Source: M30B19 sp041741535 (GTDB lineage: Bacteria > Planctomycetota > Planctomycetia > Pirellulales > Pirellulaceae). From it: a stretch of DNA of 64,000 bases. The stretch lies in assembly GCA_041741535.1 (NCBI GenBank), contig JBGSJV010000175.1, positions 1 to 64,000 on the forward strand, written 5' to 3'. The notes beneath the pieces were generated by a model. The model did no database searches, was not told the DNA's origin, and saw only the letters and a list, made by a program, of their open reading frames with translations. Made by a program: the position numbers and the translations under genes. This document shows positions 27,163 through 36,734 of this stretch, piece after piece. Position 1 is the first letter of the stretch; every line of letters starts with the position of its first letter.

Positions 27163-30100
27163 ATGATGAATTGCTGGAAGAATACTTGGACGTTCGTGTT
27201 ATTGCTGGTTTTGAGTGGTTCATCTCTTTGGGGACAATCCGTCGACAGCACTCGACAACCGCAAGGTTTGCACGAGCATCCGGCGCACCGTTATGCCTTG
27301 ACTGGTGGCAAGTTGGTCATCGGCGATGGCCGTGTGGTCGAAAACGGTGTCTTGGTCATCGAGTCCGGAAAGATTGCTGCCGTTGGTTCGGCTGACGAAG
27401 TCGCCATCCCCGCTGGTTACGCGAAAATCGACGTGACCGGTCAAACCATCTATCCTGGTTTGATCGATGCGTACCTACCGGTCAACGTCGCGCCCGCTCC
27501 GGCGGCTAATCTCTATTGGAATCCGCGAATTCGCGCCGAGGTGGACATTCGCGATTATTTAACTTCGCAGTTGATGGACGACTCGGCGCGACGTTCGCAA
27601 GGCATCGTCGCGGCGTTGTTTGTTCCAACAGGCGCGATCATTGATGGCTCTGGTGCGGTTGCGAGTTTAGGCGGCATTGCTCCCTCTGCGACGCAGCAAG
27701 TCGTTCGTTCGGGAGTTGGACAACATGGTGTCTTGACGGTCGCTCGAGGCCCGCGAGGTGCCACCGCTGCGGACGATGGCACAGGTGGATATCCAGGTTC
27801 GCCCATGGGGGCCGTCGCGTTGGCTCGGCAAGCCTTGTACGACGCACGGTGGTATCGCGATGCTTGGCAAGTTGTTCGTGTGGACCCGGCGGTATCTTTG
27901 CCGGAGACCAACACCACCTTGGAAGCCTTGGAACCACTGATCGCCGGTGAGCGACCTTTGTTCGTGCAAACCGGAAACGAGTTATCCGTCTTACGCGCGG
28001 ATCGATTTGCGCGTGAGTTTGGTGTCGGATTGATCGTCGTAGGTAATGGTCGCGAATATCGCCGGGTCGCAGAAATTGCGGCCACAGGTCGAACCGTTAT
28101 TTGTCCTGTGAATTTTCCGCCAGCGCCGAACGTGGCTTCGTTGTCGGATGCGAAGGCAGTCACGCTGGAGTCGCTGATGCACTGGGATCATGCTCCAGAA
28201 AATCCCGCTCGGTTGGCCGAACGGCAAGTCAAAATGGCGTTTACTTCGAACGGCTTGGAAAATGCCAACACGTTTTTGAGCCAACTTCGCGTCGCAGTCA
28301 AACGAGGCTTGTCGAGTGAGAAAGCGCTGCAAGCCTTAACGATTGATGCTGCAGAGGTTCTGGGCGTCTCGGATCAGTTGGGAAGTTTGTCACGCGGAAA
28401 GTTAGCGAGTTTTGTTGTCGCGGATGGGGATCTGTTCGCCGAAAAAACCAAACTATCGCAGACTTGGGTCGCGGGGAAACCTTATGAAATCAAGCCCAAG
28501 AGTTCGGTCGATCTCGCTGGAAAATGGCGTTTTCAAGTAGCCCCTGTTGGCAATCTCCCGGGTTGGGAGGTAACGGTCGACATCAAGTCCAAAGGGGAGC
28601 AGTGGAGCATCGCACCCGAAAAAGTCCCGGCGCCCGAACCGGTGGCACCAGCTGCGGAATCCGAAAATACCAATCCAAAATCGGAAGACGCGGAGAAACC
28701 CAAATCGGAAGAGGTCGCGAAATTTGAACGTGTCCAGTTGGATGGTCAGATTTGGAACGGCACCGTTCAAGGCAAGAAATTGCCGGTCGAAGGAGTCGCT
28801 CGTTGGAGCTTGGTTATTGAAGAAGGCAAGGCGTCCCGCCATATCGGACGTTTCGTTTGGGCGGATGGCTCCAGCGCCCCATTAATATTAGAACGGGTAC
28901 TTGAAGAACCAAAGTCCGAAGAAGCGAAACCAGCTCCTACAACGAGCTCGGATGAGCCCAAGCCCAACAGCGATGGTGCGGCAACCGATGCTCCGACCAA
29001 CGTCGGTGAGTCGTCCGCAGCCGATCCTACCGTTCCTGACGCAACAACAAAGCCCGATACCGCGACAAAACCGGATGCGGACCAAGATTCTCCGCGCGCA
29101 TCAAATCCGGTGAATTATCCGTTGGGAATGTACGGGCGGTCCGAAGTACCCATTCAAGAAAAGTCGGTGCTGTTTAAAAATTTCACGGTGTGGACGAGCG
29201 GACCGGACGGCAACTTGGAGGGCGGTTCGGTATGGGTCGTTGATGGCAAGATTCACCAAGTGTTCCGCAATGCCGAGGAGTTAGCCACGGTCACGCTTCC
29301 GGAAGGAACCCCAGTGATTGAGGGTCAAGGCCGTCATCTGTCGCCTGGGTTGATCGATTGTCACTCGCACATGGCGACCGACAGCGGTGTGAATGAAGGT
29401 TCGCAATCGATTACGGCCGAAGTTCGTATCGGCGACTTCATTGATTGCAACGATATCACGATTTACCGGCAATTGGCTGGCGGATTGACCTCCGCCAACG
29501 TTCTACACGGCTCGGCCAATCCGATTGGCGGCCAAAATCAAGTGATCAAGCTTCGATGGGGAGCCCTCGATGAGGAACTAAAATTTCGCGAAGCTCCGCC
29601 AGGGATCAAGTTCGCGTTGGGTGAAAACGTGAAGCGTAGTAACTCGACACAGCCAAATACCCGCTACCCAGGAAGTCGCATGGGTGTCGAGCAGATCGTT
29701 CGCGACGCTTTCTACAGCGCGACCGAATATCGACTTCGTCACCGCCAATGGAATGATCGTCGTACGGGTTTGCCGCCACGAATTGACTTGGAACTGGAGG
29801 CACTTTCGGAGATCATTGACGGCAAACGTTGGGTTCATTGCCACAGTTATCGCCAAGACGAAATCCTGGCCCTGATCCGCACGTTGGACTCGTTTAATAT
29901 TCAAATCGGGACACTGCAGCATATCTTGGAAGGATACAAAGTTGCCGATGCGATGGCCCAACATGGAGCGATGGCCAGCGCGTTTGCGGATTGGTGGGCT
30001 TACAAATTGGAGGTTGCGGACGCCATTCCGTACGCCGGTGCGATCATGCACAACCAGGGCGTTATCGTGAGTTTTAATTCGGACGACGGCGAATTAGGGC

Positions 30101-30501
30101 GACGCATGAATCATGAGGCGGCCAAAGCCGTGAAATACGGCGAGGTTACCCCGGCCGATGCCTTGAAGTTTGTGACCTTGAACCCTGCCAAACAACTGCG
30201 GATCGACCAGTACGTTGGCTCGATAGAAGTTGGCAAACACGCAGATATCGTGATCTGGTCCGGTTCACCGCTGTCCACTCTCTCGCGAGTGGACGAAACA
30301 TGGATTGATGGTCGAAAGTACTTTGACCACCTGGCCGATTCCAAGTTGCAAATCGAACAAGAATCTTCGCGACAGGCCTTGATTCAAAAAGTCTTGAAGT
30401 CAGGCGCGGCGATGGCGGCTCCCGGGGAAGAAATCGACAAAGACCCTTCACGCGAGTGGCCGCGCTACGACGAATTCTGCCGCGCCAAAGGTCAAGAATA
30501 G
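27163..30501 (+). CDS. Exported double amidohydrolase; first domain lacks metal ligands
   Basis: 1112 residues with a signal peptide (1-25) and AGGGA before the ATG. Residues 45-445 form an imidazolonepropionase-like amidohydrolase domain whose metal motif is lost: GLID is followed by Ala-Tyr-Leu instead of His-x-His (Asp102-Ala103-Tyr104). A beta-domain and a linker rich in Pro, Glu, Ala and Ser (about 480-650) follow. The second amidohydrolase domain (about 675-1070) keeps its ligands: His734 and His736 in DCHSHM, His892/His894 in WVHCHS, His920 in LQHILEG and Asp974 in FNSDDGE. It probably hydrolyses a C-N bond in a cyclic or peptide-like compound in the periplasm, with the first domain structural. 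The next gene is a related single-domain protein. Confidence 0.88.
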   Translation: MMNCWKNTWTFVLLLVLSGSSLWGQSVDSTRQPQGLHEHPAHRYALTGGKLVIGDGRVVENGVLVIESGKIAAVGSADEVAIPAGYAKIDVTGQTIYPGLIDAYLPVNVAPAPAANLYWNPRIRAEVDIRDYLTSQLMDDSARRSQGIVAALFVPTGAIIDGSGAVASLGGIAPSATQQVVRSGVGQHGVLTVARGPRGATAADDGTGGYPGSPMGAVALARQALYDARWYRDAWQVVRVDPAVSLPETNTTLEALEPLIAGERPLFVQTGNELSVLRADRFAREFGVGLIVVGNGREYRRVAEIAATGRTVICPVNFPPAPNVASLSDAKAVTLESLMHWDHAPENPARLAERQVKMAFTSNGLENANTFLSQLRVAVKRGLSSEKALQALTIDAAEVLGVSDQLGSLSRGKLASFVVADGDLFAEKTKLSQTWVAGKPYEIKPKSSVDLAGKWRFQVAPVGNLPGWEVTVDIKSKGEQWSIAPEKVPAPEPVAPAAESENTNPKSEDAEKPKSEEVAKFERVQLDGQIWNGTVQGKKLPVEGVARWSLVIEEGKASRHIGRFVWADGSSAPLILERVLEEPKSEEAKPAPTTSSDEPKPNSDGAATDAPTNVGESSAADPTVPDATTKPDTATKPDADQDSPRASNPVNYPLGMYGRSEVPIQEKSVLFKNFTVWTSGPDGNLEGGSVWVVDGKIHQVFRNAEELATVTLPEGTPVIEGQGRHLSPGLIDCHSHMATDSGVNEGSQSITAEVRIGDFIDCNDITIYRQLAGGLTSANVLHGSANPIGGQNQVIKLRWGALDEELKFREAPPGIKFALGENVKRSNSTQPNTRYPGSRMGVEQIVRDAFYSATEYRLRHRQWNDRRTGLPPRIDLELEALSEIIDGKRWVHCHSYRQDEILALIRTLDSFNIQIGTLQHILEGYKVADAMAQHGAMASAFADWWAYKLEVADAIPYAGAIMHNQGVIVSFNSDDGELGRRMNHEAAKAVKYGEVTPADALKFVTLNPAKQLRIDQYVGSIEVGKHADIVIWSGSPLSTLSRVDETWIDGRKYFDHLADSKLQIEQESSRQALIQKVLKSGAAMAAPGEEIDKDPSREWPRYDEFCRAKGQE

Positions 30502-30585
30502 TCGGTCAGAAAAGAGCATGGCAGTTGCCAAGAATAAGACCCATACGAATCAAACCTGTTTTTTGAGAATAACGAGACACGAACG

Positions 30586-31887
30586 ATGAAGCGATATTTC
30601 CAATGCCTCGTGCTGTTGCTAAATGCCGTCGGTACGCTGGCAATCGCCGATGAAACCGTGCCGGCGCGGGCCCAGAAAACTCCCGTTGCCTTGGTCGGCG
30701 GTACCGTTCATCCCATTAACGGTCCCGCCATTGAAGATGCGACGATTGTTTTTGACGCCGGGAAAATTGTCGCTGTCGGCCAAGCGGTTGAAATTCCAGC
30801 AAATGCCGAAGTGATCTTGGTGGACGGAAAACACATTTACCCGGGCATGTTCGAATCCCACACACAGTTGGGCTTGAAGGAACTTGATTCCGTTCGGGCC
30901 TCGATCGACGATTCGGAAGTTGGCAACATCAATCCCAATACCCAAGCGGCCGTTGCCTTGAATCCCGACAGTTCGCTGTTGCCAGTCACTCGCGCGAATG
31001 GAGTCTTGTTGGCGTTAAGCGCGCCCACGGGTGGTCTTGTTTCGGGGCAAGCCGCAGTTATCCAGTTGGATGGCTGGACATATGAAGACCTGACGTTGGA
31101 CGCCCAAGCAGCGATGGTCGTCAATTGGCCGGGTCCGTCGGGACGGGGAGGCCGCCGGGGTGGCCGCGGAGCCCCAGCGCCCACGAATTCCGATCCCCTT
31201 GCGGAGTTCAAGAAGTTGGTCGAGGAAACGCGACGATATCGCGACCTGCGCACCCATCAGCCGGAGCAGCAGCCCATTGATTTGCGTTTGGAAGCCATGA
31301 GCAAAGTGATCGCGCGTGAGATACCGCTGCTGGCGGCCGCAGACTCGCTATCGCAAATCGAAAGTGCAGTTGCCTTTGCCGTCCGCGAGAATTTGCGTTT
31401 GATCATTCTCGGTGGCTATGACGCCGCCGACTGCGCCGATCTGTTGAAGCGAAATGATGTTCCAGTGGTGATTACTTCGGTCCATCGCGTCCCGCAAGGA
31501 CGAAGCGACGCCTATGATGCCAGCTACACGTTGCCGGCTCGCTTGCAAGCCGCAGGGGTTCGGTTTTGCATTTCCGGGTCAGGACGCAGCGAATCATGGA
31601 ACAGTCGCAATCTGCCGTATCATGCGGCAACAGCGGTTGCGTTTGGGTTGGATGTCGACCAAGCGATGCGATCGATCACACTTTCGCCGGCCGAGATCTT
31701 TGGCGTGGCCAATCAAGTTGGTACGCTGGAAGTGGGAAAAGACGCGACGTTGATTGTGACCAATGGCAATCCGTTGGAAATCCCAACACAAACGGAGATG
31801 GCGTTTGTCCAGGGTCGGAAACTGGACTTGAGTACGAAACACACTCGTCTGCGCGACAAGTATTTGCAAAAATACGAGGCCAAGTAA
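30586..31887 (+). CDS. Exported amidohydrolase-like protein with degenerate metal site
   Basis: 433 residues; signal peptide at 1-21 (LLLNAVGTLAIA). It resembles the first, inactive domain of the gene upstream: VALVGGTVHPINGPAIEDAT at the start, GVLLALSAPTGGLVSGQAAV in the middle, and the closing VGTLEVGKDATLIVTNGNPL. The usual PGxIDxHxH motif reads PGMFESHTQLGL, with only one His. A Gly-Arg-rich stretch (GRGGRRGGRG) lies near 186-196. So it is probably not a standard zinc hydrolase. It lies 84 bases after the double-domain gene, and the two may form a complex. Similar large-plus-small amidohydrolase pairs occur in other phyla. Confidence 0.8.
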   Translation: MKRYFQCLVLLLNAVGTLAIADETVPARAQKTPVALVGGTVHPINGPAIEDATIVFDAGKIVAVGQAVEIPANAEVILVDGKHIYPGMFESHTQLGLKELDSVRASIDDSEVGNINPNTQAAVALNPDSSLLPVTRANGVLLALSAPTGGLVSGQAAVIQLDGWTYEDLTLDAQAAMVVNWPGPSGRGGRRGGRGAPAPTNSDPLAEFKKLVEETRRYRDLRTHQPEQQPIDLRLEAMSKVIAREIPLLAAADSLSQIESAVAFAVRENLRLIILGGYDAADCADLLKRNDVPVVITSVHRVPQGRSDAYDASYTLPARLQAAGVRFCISGSGRSESWNSRNLPYHAATAVAFGLDVDQAMRSITLSPAEIFGVANQVGTLEVGKDATLIVTNGNPLEIPTQTEMAFVQGRKLDLSTKHTRLRDKYLQKYEAK

Positions 31888-31918
31888 GCGGCCATCGGAT
31901 CATGGAAAGGACAATCGC

Positions 31919-32266
31919 ATGTTTCGCTTGACCGTGTTGTATGGACATCCAACGGATCCAGCCGCGTTTCAAAAGTACTATCACGAAGTTCATATTCCAA
32001 TAGCGAAGAAGATGCAGGGACTTCGAGGCTGGACGATTGGTGTCTGTGAACCGGTGGTCTTGGGCGAGCAGCCACCGTATTACATGATCGTGAGTCTATT
32101 CACCGACAGCCGAGCGGAAATGGAAGCGATCCTTGAGTCTCCCGCTGGCCAAGCGACGATCGCCGATGTGCCAAAATTTGCGACCGGCGGGGTTACATTT
32201 ATTTACGATCAAGAACAGGTATTACTGCCGTATTCAATAAGCGCCCCAGGGGGCCAACCGAGTTAG
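31919..32266 (+). CDS. EthD family protein
   Basis: 115 residues, preceded by AAGGA at good distance, 31 bases after the amidohydrolase gene. A dimeric alpha-beta barrel protein of the EthD family: LTVLYGHPTDPAAFQKYYHE, then HIPIAKKMQGLRGW, and a C-terminal DVPKFATGGVTF. Named after an accessory protein needed for ethyl tert-butyl ether degradation. Members are often small monooxygenase-like or binding proteins of unknown substrate. It is cytoplasmic, unlike its exported neighbours, so a functional link is uncertain. Confidence 0.85.
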   Translation: MFRLTVLYGHPTDPAAFQKYYHEVHIPIAKKMQGLRGWTIGVCEPVVLGEQPPYYMIVSLFTDSRAEMEAILESPAGQATIADVPKFATGGVTFIYDQEQVLLPYSISAPGGQPS

Positions 32267-32280
32267 ACGGCACGACCCAC

Positions 32281-32440
32281 GTTCTGGTGAACATCGCGAC
32301 CGGAACTGTAGCTATCGTCGCCAGACGGTCGTCGCCCCTGAATCGTATCTTAAGACTCCAGACGATTACCAAGCAAAATCCGCGGTCTGGTGAACGCAGC
32401 AATCGGGATCCATAGCTACCGTCGCCATACGGTGGCAGGG
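32281..32440. repeat. Two direct repeats of about 55 bp after the EthD gene
   Basis: 32282-32335 and 32385-32440 share TCTGGTGAAC, then a CGG core, TAGCTA, and CCGTCGCCA/TCGTCGCCA followed by ACGGT, in the same order with small spacing changes. They occupy most of the 300-base gap before the DUF4956 gene; the rest of that gap shows nothing I recognise. Confidence 0.7.
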
Positions 32441-32566
32441 CGCGAGTTCCTTTTCAATTCCATACTCCTTCTATTGTATTTTCCGACACAAAACATGAAG
32501 ATACGTTCATGCGGCTTAATATTCCTGATTCTGGGGCCGCGAAGCACGGTACAGAGTTGAACGCTT

Positions 32567-33343
32567 ATGAATTTTGGCGATATTCCCATCTACGACGACG
32601 ACGTGCTCAAATTGTTGGCGCGTTTTTCGTTCAACGTTTTCTTTCTACTTCTGATCGTCAAGTTAGCGATACGTCCGACGACTCAAGACCGAGATTTTGC
32701 GTTTTCGGTTGTCATGATGAATGTCGCGGTCTTTTTCATTTGCTTTGCGCTCAAGAAATTAGAACTTGGGTTAGGCATGGCCTTGGGCTTATTCGCGATT
32801 TTTGGTGTCTTGCGATACCGGGCGGAAGCGATCAACAACAAAGAAATGACCTACCTGTTTATCGTGATTGCCATCGCGGTCATCAATGCCCTTTCGAATC
32901 AAAAAACAAGCTTTGTCGAGTTACTCTTGATCAATTCGATAATCTTGACGGCTTCATTGGTCAAGGAATCCACTTTCTTGCAATTCTTGTTTTTGTCGAA
33001 GCCAAGTATTGCGGACAAGAATGCAGCGATCGAGTCAAAAGGCAAAGCCAAAAAGGACGATGGGAAATCCAATGAGAAGTCGTCGCTCAAACGTTCCGCA
33101 ACCGAAAATGATCCGTCACCCGACCTAGACAAAAGCGATGACGACAAGAAAGCCGCCAAACGCAAGCTATCGATCGTTTACGATCGGCTGGAGCTATTGG
33201 CTCCCGCCCAGTCGGAGGCATTGCTGCACGATTTGCAACAACGAACCGGCTTAGCGATCCAGAGGTTGCGCGTGCAGGACGTTGATCTCACGACAAAGTC
33301 GGCGACGATCTCTGTTTGGTTAGCCGACACGGACTTTGAATAA
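32567..33343 (+). CDS. DUF4956 family membrane protein
   Basis: 258 residues. Four hydrophobic segments lie in the first 145 residues (about 15-35, 46-65, 68-85 and 98-135). The conserved stretch GMALGLFAIFGVLRYRAEAI, with the following NNKEMTYLF, is typical of DUF4956. The C-terminal 110 residues are cytoplasmic and start with a Lys/Ser/Asp-rich linker (160-200), then an alpha/beta domain resembling a small ferredoxin-like or MgtC-C-type fold (LSIVYDRLELLAP onward). DUF4956 proteins are typically found beside CotH kinase and VTC-type polyphosphate polymerase genes. Here CotH follows directly; no VTC gene is seen. Confidence 0.88.
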   Translation: MNFGDIPIYDDDVLKLLARFSFNVFFLLLIVKLAIRPTTQDRDFAFSVVMMNVAVFFICFALKKLELGLGMALGLFAIFGVLRYRAEAINNKEMTYLFIVIAIAVINALSNQKTSFVELLLINSIILTASLVKESTFLQFLFLSKPSIADKNAAIESKGKAKKDDGKSNEKSSLKRSATENDPSPDLDKSDDDKKAAKRKLSIVYDRLELLAPAQSEALLHDLQQRTGLAIQRLRVQDVDLTTKSATISVWLADTDFE

Positions 33344-33374
33344 TCACGAGAATTCCCGCAAACGACAATTTGAA

Positions 33375-35210
33375 ATGAAGTGCTGTATGAAATGTTGCAA
33401 AACTGCGATTTGGTCGCTCGGCTTTGTGGCTATGTTTGTGTCGATGATTGACGTTTGTGCGGCTCAATCGCAGGAAGGTGAGGCATTCTATTCCGGCGCT
33501 CAAGTCCACGAGATTCGGATCGAACTGACGGCCAGTGATTGGAAGGAACTCAAAGGACAACAGCCCAATCCGGCCGGATTTACTGGTGGCGATCCTTCAG
33601 AGAGCAACTACACGTATTTCAAAGGCGATATTTGGATCAACGGTCACCAGACGAAGAACGTCGGCATACGCAAAAAGGGGTTTTTCGGCTCGAACGACGT
33701 CACCCGGCCGTCGCTCAAAGTCAAATTTGATGAATACGAAAAGCAAGAGCCAATTAAAGACGTGGACATGTTGACATTGAACAACAACAAACAAGATCAA
33801 TCTCTGATGAGTCAGCATTTGGCGTACCAAGTTTTTCGCGACGCAGGAATCCATGCTCCGCGGAGCAATTTCGCGCGCGTGACAGTCAACAACAAGTATT
33901 TGGGGATTTACTCGAATGTGGAGAGTATCAAGAAGCCATTCTTAACTCGGGAATTCGGTGATTCGAAAGGGGCGTTGTACGAGGGGACATTGTCGGATTT
34001 CCATCGAATCGGCAACAAGAGCATCGAAGCCAAGAACAAGACCGCCGAGGATCGCAGTAAACTGGAGGCCCTCTCGGCATTGTTAGCCGAGTCCGGAGAT
34101 TTGCCGCTCGAAAAATTGGAAACGTTGATTGACTTGGACTATTTTATTCGTTACTGGACCGTGGAAAATCTGCTTGGTTTTTGGGACGGCTACGCGGCCA
34201 ATCAAAACAACTACTATCTCTACTTCGACACCAAAAGCGGCAGAGGCTACTTTATTCCGTGGGGTGCGGATTGGGTCTTTACGAAGTCGGGACCGTTTGC
34301 CATGTTCAGCGCACCGCCGCCAATCGTCAACGCGCAAAGCATCTTGGCGAATCGACTCTACCGAACTTCGGGCATTCCCGCTCGGTATCAGCAAGTAATG
34401 ACCGAGGTTTTGGATCGTGCTTGGAACGAGTCGAAGATGTTGGCGACGATCGATGAATTGGAAGAGAAATTAACCCCATTTTTGGGGCCTTCGCAACAAG
34501 AGACCGCTCAGTCCATGAACGAAGTCCGGGCCTTCATTAAGGAGCGACGTCGCTTTGTCCTGGATGAACTGGGCAAAGGTCCCGCATCGGTTCCGGAGCG
34601 ACCGCGCAGTCCCGCGTACTTGGTCCCGGTCGGAACCGTGACAGGTGATTTTGCGACGACTTGGGGGCCGCTGGAACCGGGAGACCAACGCGGTGAAGCA
34701 ACGTTGCAAGCCAAATTGGATGGGAAAGAATTCGCATTTGAACGCGTGAATGTTTCGATCAACCCCTTCCAACCTCCCCGTTTTGGTGGTGGATTTGGTG
34801 GATTTGGCGCGCCGACCGTTCCCTCACTGCAGTTGGTCTTCATTGCCAATCGAACGGACCAACCTTCGCTGATGTTGACCGTGACGTGGCCAACGGATCG
34901 ACTGACCACCGGTAAACCAATTCCCATCAATGGTCAACTAATGGAGGTTCCAGTCGCGGGACCAAACGGAAACCGTGGTCCAGGCGGATTTGGCGGCCCG
35001 GGTGGCGGTGGACCGGGTGGCGGTGGACCGGGATTTGGACCGGGCGGTTTTGGTGTCAATCGAACACTTCAAGGCACGATCCATTTTAGCGAAGTGGAAA
35101 TGAGCGACGGGGCCTCCGTCAAAGGCTCGATCCAATTCGAAGCTCTGGAAAGCCGTGGAGGTTTATTTGGCGGCGCTGGGTTCGGCGGACCACCATCGCG
35201 ACCGCAATAA
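33375..35210 (+). CDS. CotH kinase family exported protein
   Basis: 611 residues from ATG at 33375; a TTG at 33336 that overlaps the DUF4956 stop is less likely. A Cys-rich signal peptide ends near AAQSQ. The CotH domain follows (about 40-390): IRIELTASDWKELK, MLTLNNNKQDQSLMSQHLAY, NKYLGIYSNVESI and the FIPWGADWVF metal-site region. CotH proteins are atypical kinases first known from Bacillus spore coats. The C-terminal 200 residues contain a Gly-Pro-Phe low-complexity stretch (about 545-575) and no domain I know. It acts outside the cytoplasm, on an unknown target. The DUF4956 gene upstream overlaps or nearly touches it, so they are one transcript. Confidence 0.88.
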   Translation: MKCCMKCCKTAIWSLGFVAMFVSMIDVCAAQSQEGEAFYSGAQVHEIRIELTASDWKELKGQQPNPAGFTGGDPSESNYTYFKGDIWINGHQTKNVGIRKKGFFGSNDVTRPSLKVKFDEYEKQEPIKDVDMLTLNNNKQDQSLMSQHLAYQVFRDAGIHAPRSNFARVTVNNKYLGIYSNVESIKKPFLTREFGDSKGALYEGTLSDFHRIGNKSIEAKNKTAEDRSKLEALSALLAESGDLPLEKLETLIDLDYFIRYWTVENLLGFWDGYAANQNNYYLYFDTKSGRGYFIPWGADWVFTKSGPFAMFSAPPPIVNAQSILANRLYRTSGIPARYQQVMTEVLDRAWNESKMLATIDELEEKLTPFLGPSQQETAQSMNEVRAFIKERRRFVLDELGKGPASVPERPRSPAYLVPVGTVTGDFATTWGPLEPGDQRGEATLQAKLDGKEFAFERVNVSINPFQPPRFGGGFGGFGAPTVPSLQLVFIANRTDQPSLMLTVTWPTDRLTTGKPIPINGQLMEVPVAGPNGNRGPGGFGGPGGGGPGGGGPGFGPGGFGVNRTLQGTIHFSEVEMSDGASVKGSIQFEALESRGGLFGGAGFGGPPSRPQ

Positions 35211-35213
35211 CGT

Positions 35214-36734
35214 TCAACTCGACAACCAACCCGCAAGTTCCGCATAGCTGACCAGCGTCAGACTGGCTGCCACATAAAACAACATGACACCGACCAAGAA
35301 CATGGGGACGAGGAATACGTTTCGGGCGAGGTCCAGATCGCGCAGATAAAGTTCTGTCGGCAGCTTGCCGGAAAGTTCGTCCAAACTGGGGCGGAATTGG
35401 ATTTTGATCAGCCGTAGCGCGAAGACAAGTACGAGGATACTTAAGAAACTATAAACCACGATTTGGGCCTCCCCGATTTTTGACAAACTAGAAAAACGAT
35501 CGTAGAAAGTCCGCGCGAACAGGACAAAGCTCGCGATCAACAACAGGAAGTGAATCGTGGCAAGCCATATTGGTAGCCTTGAGAAACGTTGCCACACGTA
35601 CCGATCCGCAGTGAATAATAGCAGAGTAATCGCGAATGCAAACGTCGGGAGCCCGCCACCGAACCCCAAACTGGGTCGATCCAATGCCCAAGTCAAATCA
35701 AACGTGCCAATGACCAACCAATAGAGCCACAACGGTGGCGAAAAATGCAACACTTGACGAATCAACCCCGGCTCCAGAACGGTTCGAGTCTTTCCGCCTA
35801 ATATCGCAGCGACTATCAGCATTAGGGGCAGGAACAAGTACAGGAATCCGGTGGAATTCAATTCAAACGGCAGTCCTTCAAAATCTTTGAATACGTACTG
35901 CTCTTTCCACCCAATTTGAACCAGCCAAACGAACTGTGGTAACGCGATCGATGCCGCACAGCCCCACAGGAAAATGCCCGCCCATTGGCATCGTCGTGAG
36001 CCAAGTGCGACACAGCCTCCGAGCAACGTTAACGCACTGGAAACCAAGACCAAAAGAGTGACCCTTTGGTAATCCGCCAAATGGCCGACGCGATCGTGCA
36101 AGTTTTCGTTTGTTGGGAACTCTCCATGATAGTAACTGCGAGGGAAGCCAAATTTGACCGCGCTTGTCGAAACGTTCGTCAAGTAAAAGATATAGCCGCT
36201 ACTGATCGCAAGATAAACGATTGTCGTCAGCAACAATCCCCAAAACAGGAACGACTTGGTCAGCGATGGCCAATTTGAATTTTTCGCCTTTCGGAATCCA
36301 ACCACCGGCAACATGGTCATCAGAATCGACGTTAGGATTGGCAAGTCCATGATGTTGAATTGGTCCAGTTTCGAACCGGATTCGTCCATCCTTTGCTTCA
36401 ACGTGAATACGACATCGGGGTCTCGGGTGATCTCCGGACTTGGAGACACAAATACGGCAATCAGAATGACCACTGCTGAAACTCGGAGCATCACGCATCC
36501 CAGCAATTCCGAGCCCGACATCCCGACTTCGTGCTGTGCGAGCCGATTTGCAATCAAATAACGAATTTGCAGAACATTGAAGAGAAGCAGGCCAAACAGC
36601 AGCGGAAAAAGAAGCAGCCCAATCGTGTCCCGGAAGGACGCGTGGATCGCCCAACAGAGAAGACCAACCCCAATGGCCGCCATCGTCCGCCGCACGTCTG
36701 GTGTCGATAGCCAATCCCGAATTACTGGAAACAT
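35214..36734 (-). CDS. Multi-pass membrane protein of unknown function
   Basis: 506 residues with about ten to twelve hydrophobic helices spread through the whole length, for example near 18-55, 84-102, 130-148, 160-185, 225-245, 250-270, 290-312, 325-345, 360-380, 392-412, 420-445 and 475-500. I recognise no family motif. Its ATG overlaps the stop codon of the S1C/SHD1 protease gene by one base (TAATG), so translation is probably coupled. It is the last gene of the run glmU-like, prs, lnt, protease, membrane protein. Confidence 0.7.
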   Translation of the reverse strand: MFPVIRDWLSTPDVRRTMAAIGVGLLCWAIHASFRDTIGLLLFPLLFGLLLFNVLQIRYLIANRLAQHEVGMSGSELLGCVMLRVSAVVILIAVFVSPSPEITRDPDVVFTLKQRMDESGSKLDQFNIMDLPILTSILMTMLPVVGFRKAKNSNWPSLTKSFLFWGLLLTTIVYLAISSGYIFYLTNVSTSAVKFGFPRSYYHGEFPTNENLHDRVGHLADYQRVTLLVLVSSALTLLGGCVALGSRRCQWAGIFLWGCAASIALPQFVWLVQIGWKEQYVFKDFEGLPFELNSTGFLYLFLPLMLIVAAILGGKTRTVLEPGLIRQVLHFSPPLWLYWLVIGTFDLTWALDRPSLGFGGGLPTFAFAITLLLFTADRYVWQRFSRLPIWLATIHFLLLIASFVLFARTFYDRFSSLSKIGEAQIVVYSFLSILVLVFALRLIKIQFRPSLDELSGKLPTELYLRDLDLARNVFLVPMFLVGVMLFYVAASLTLVSYAELAGWLSS

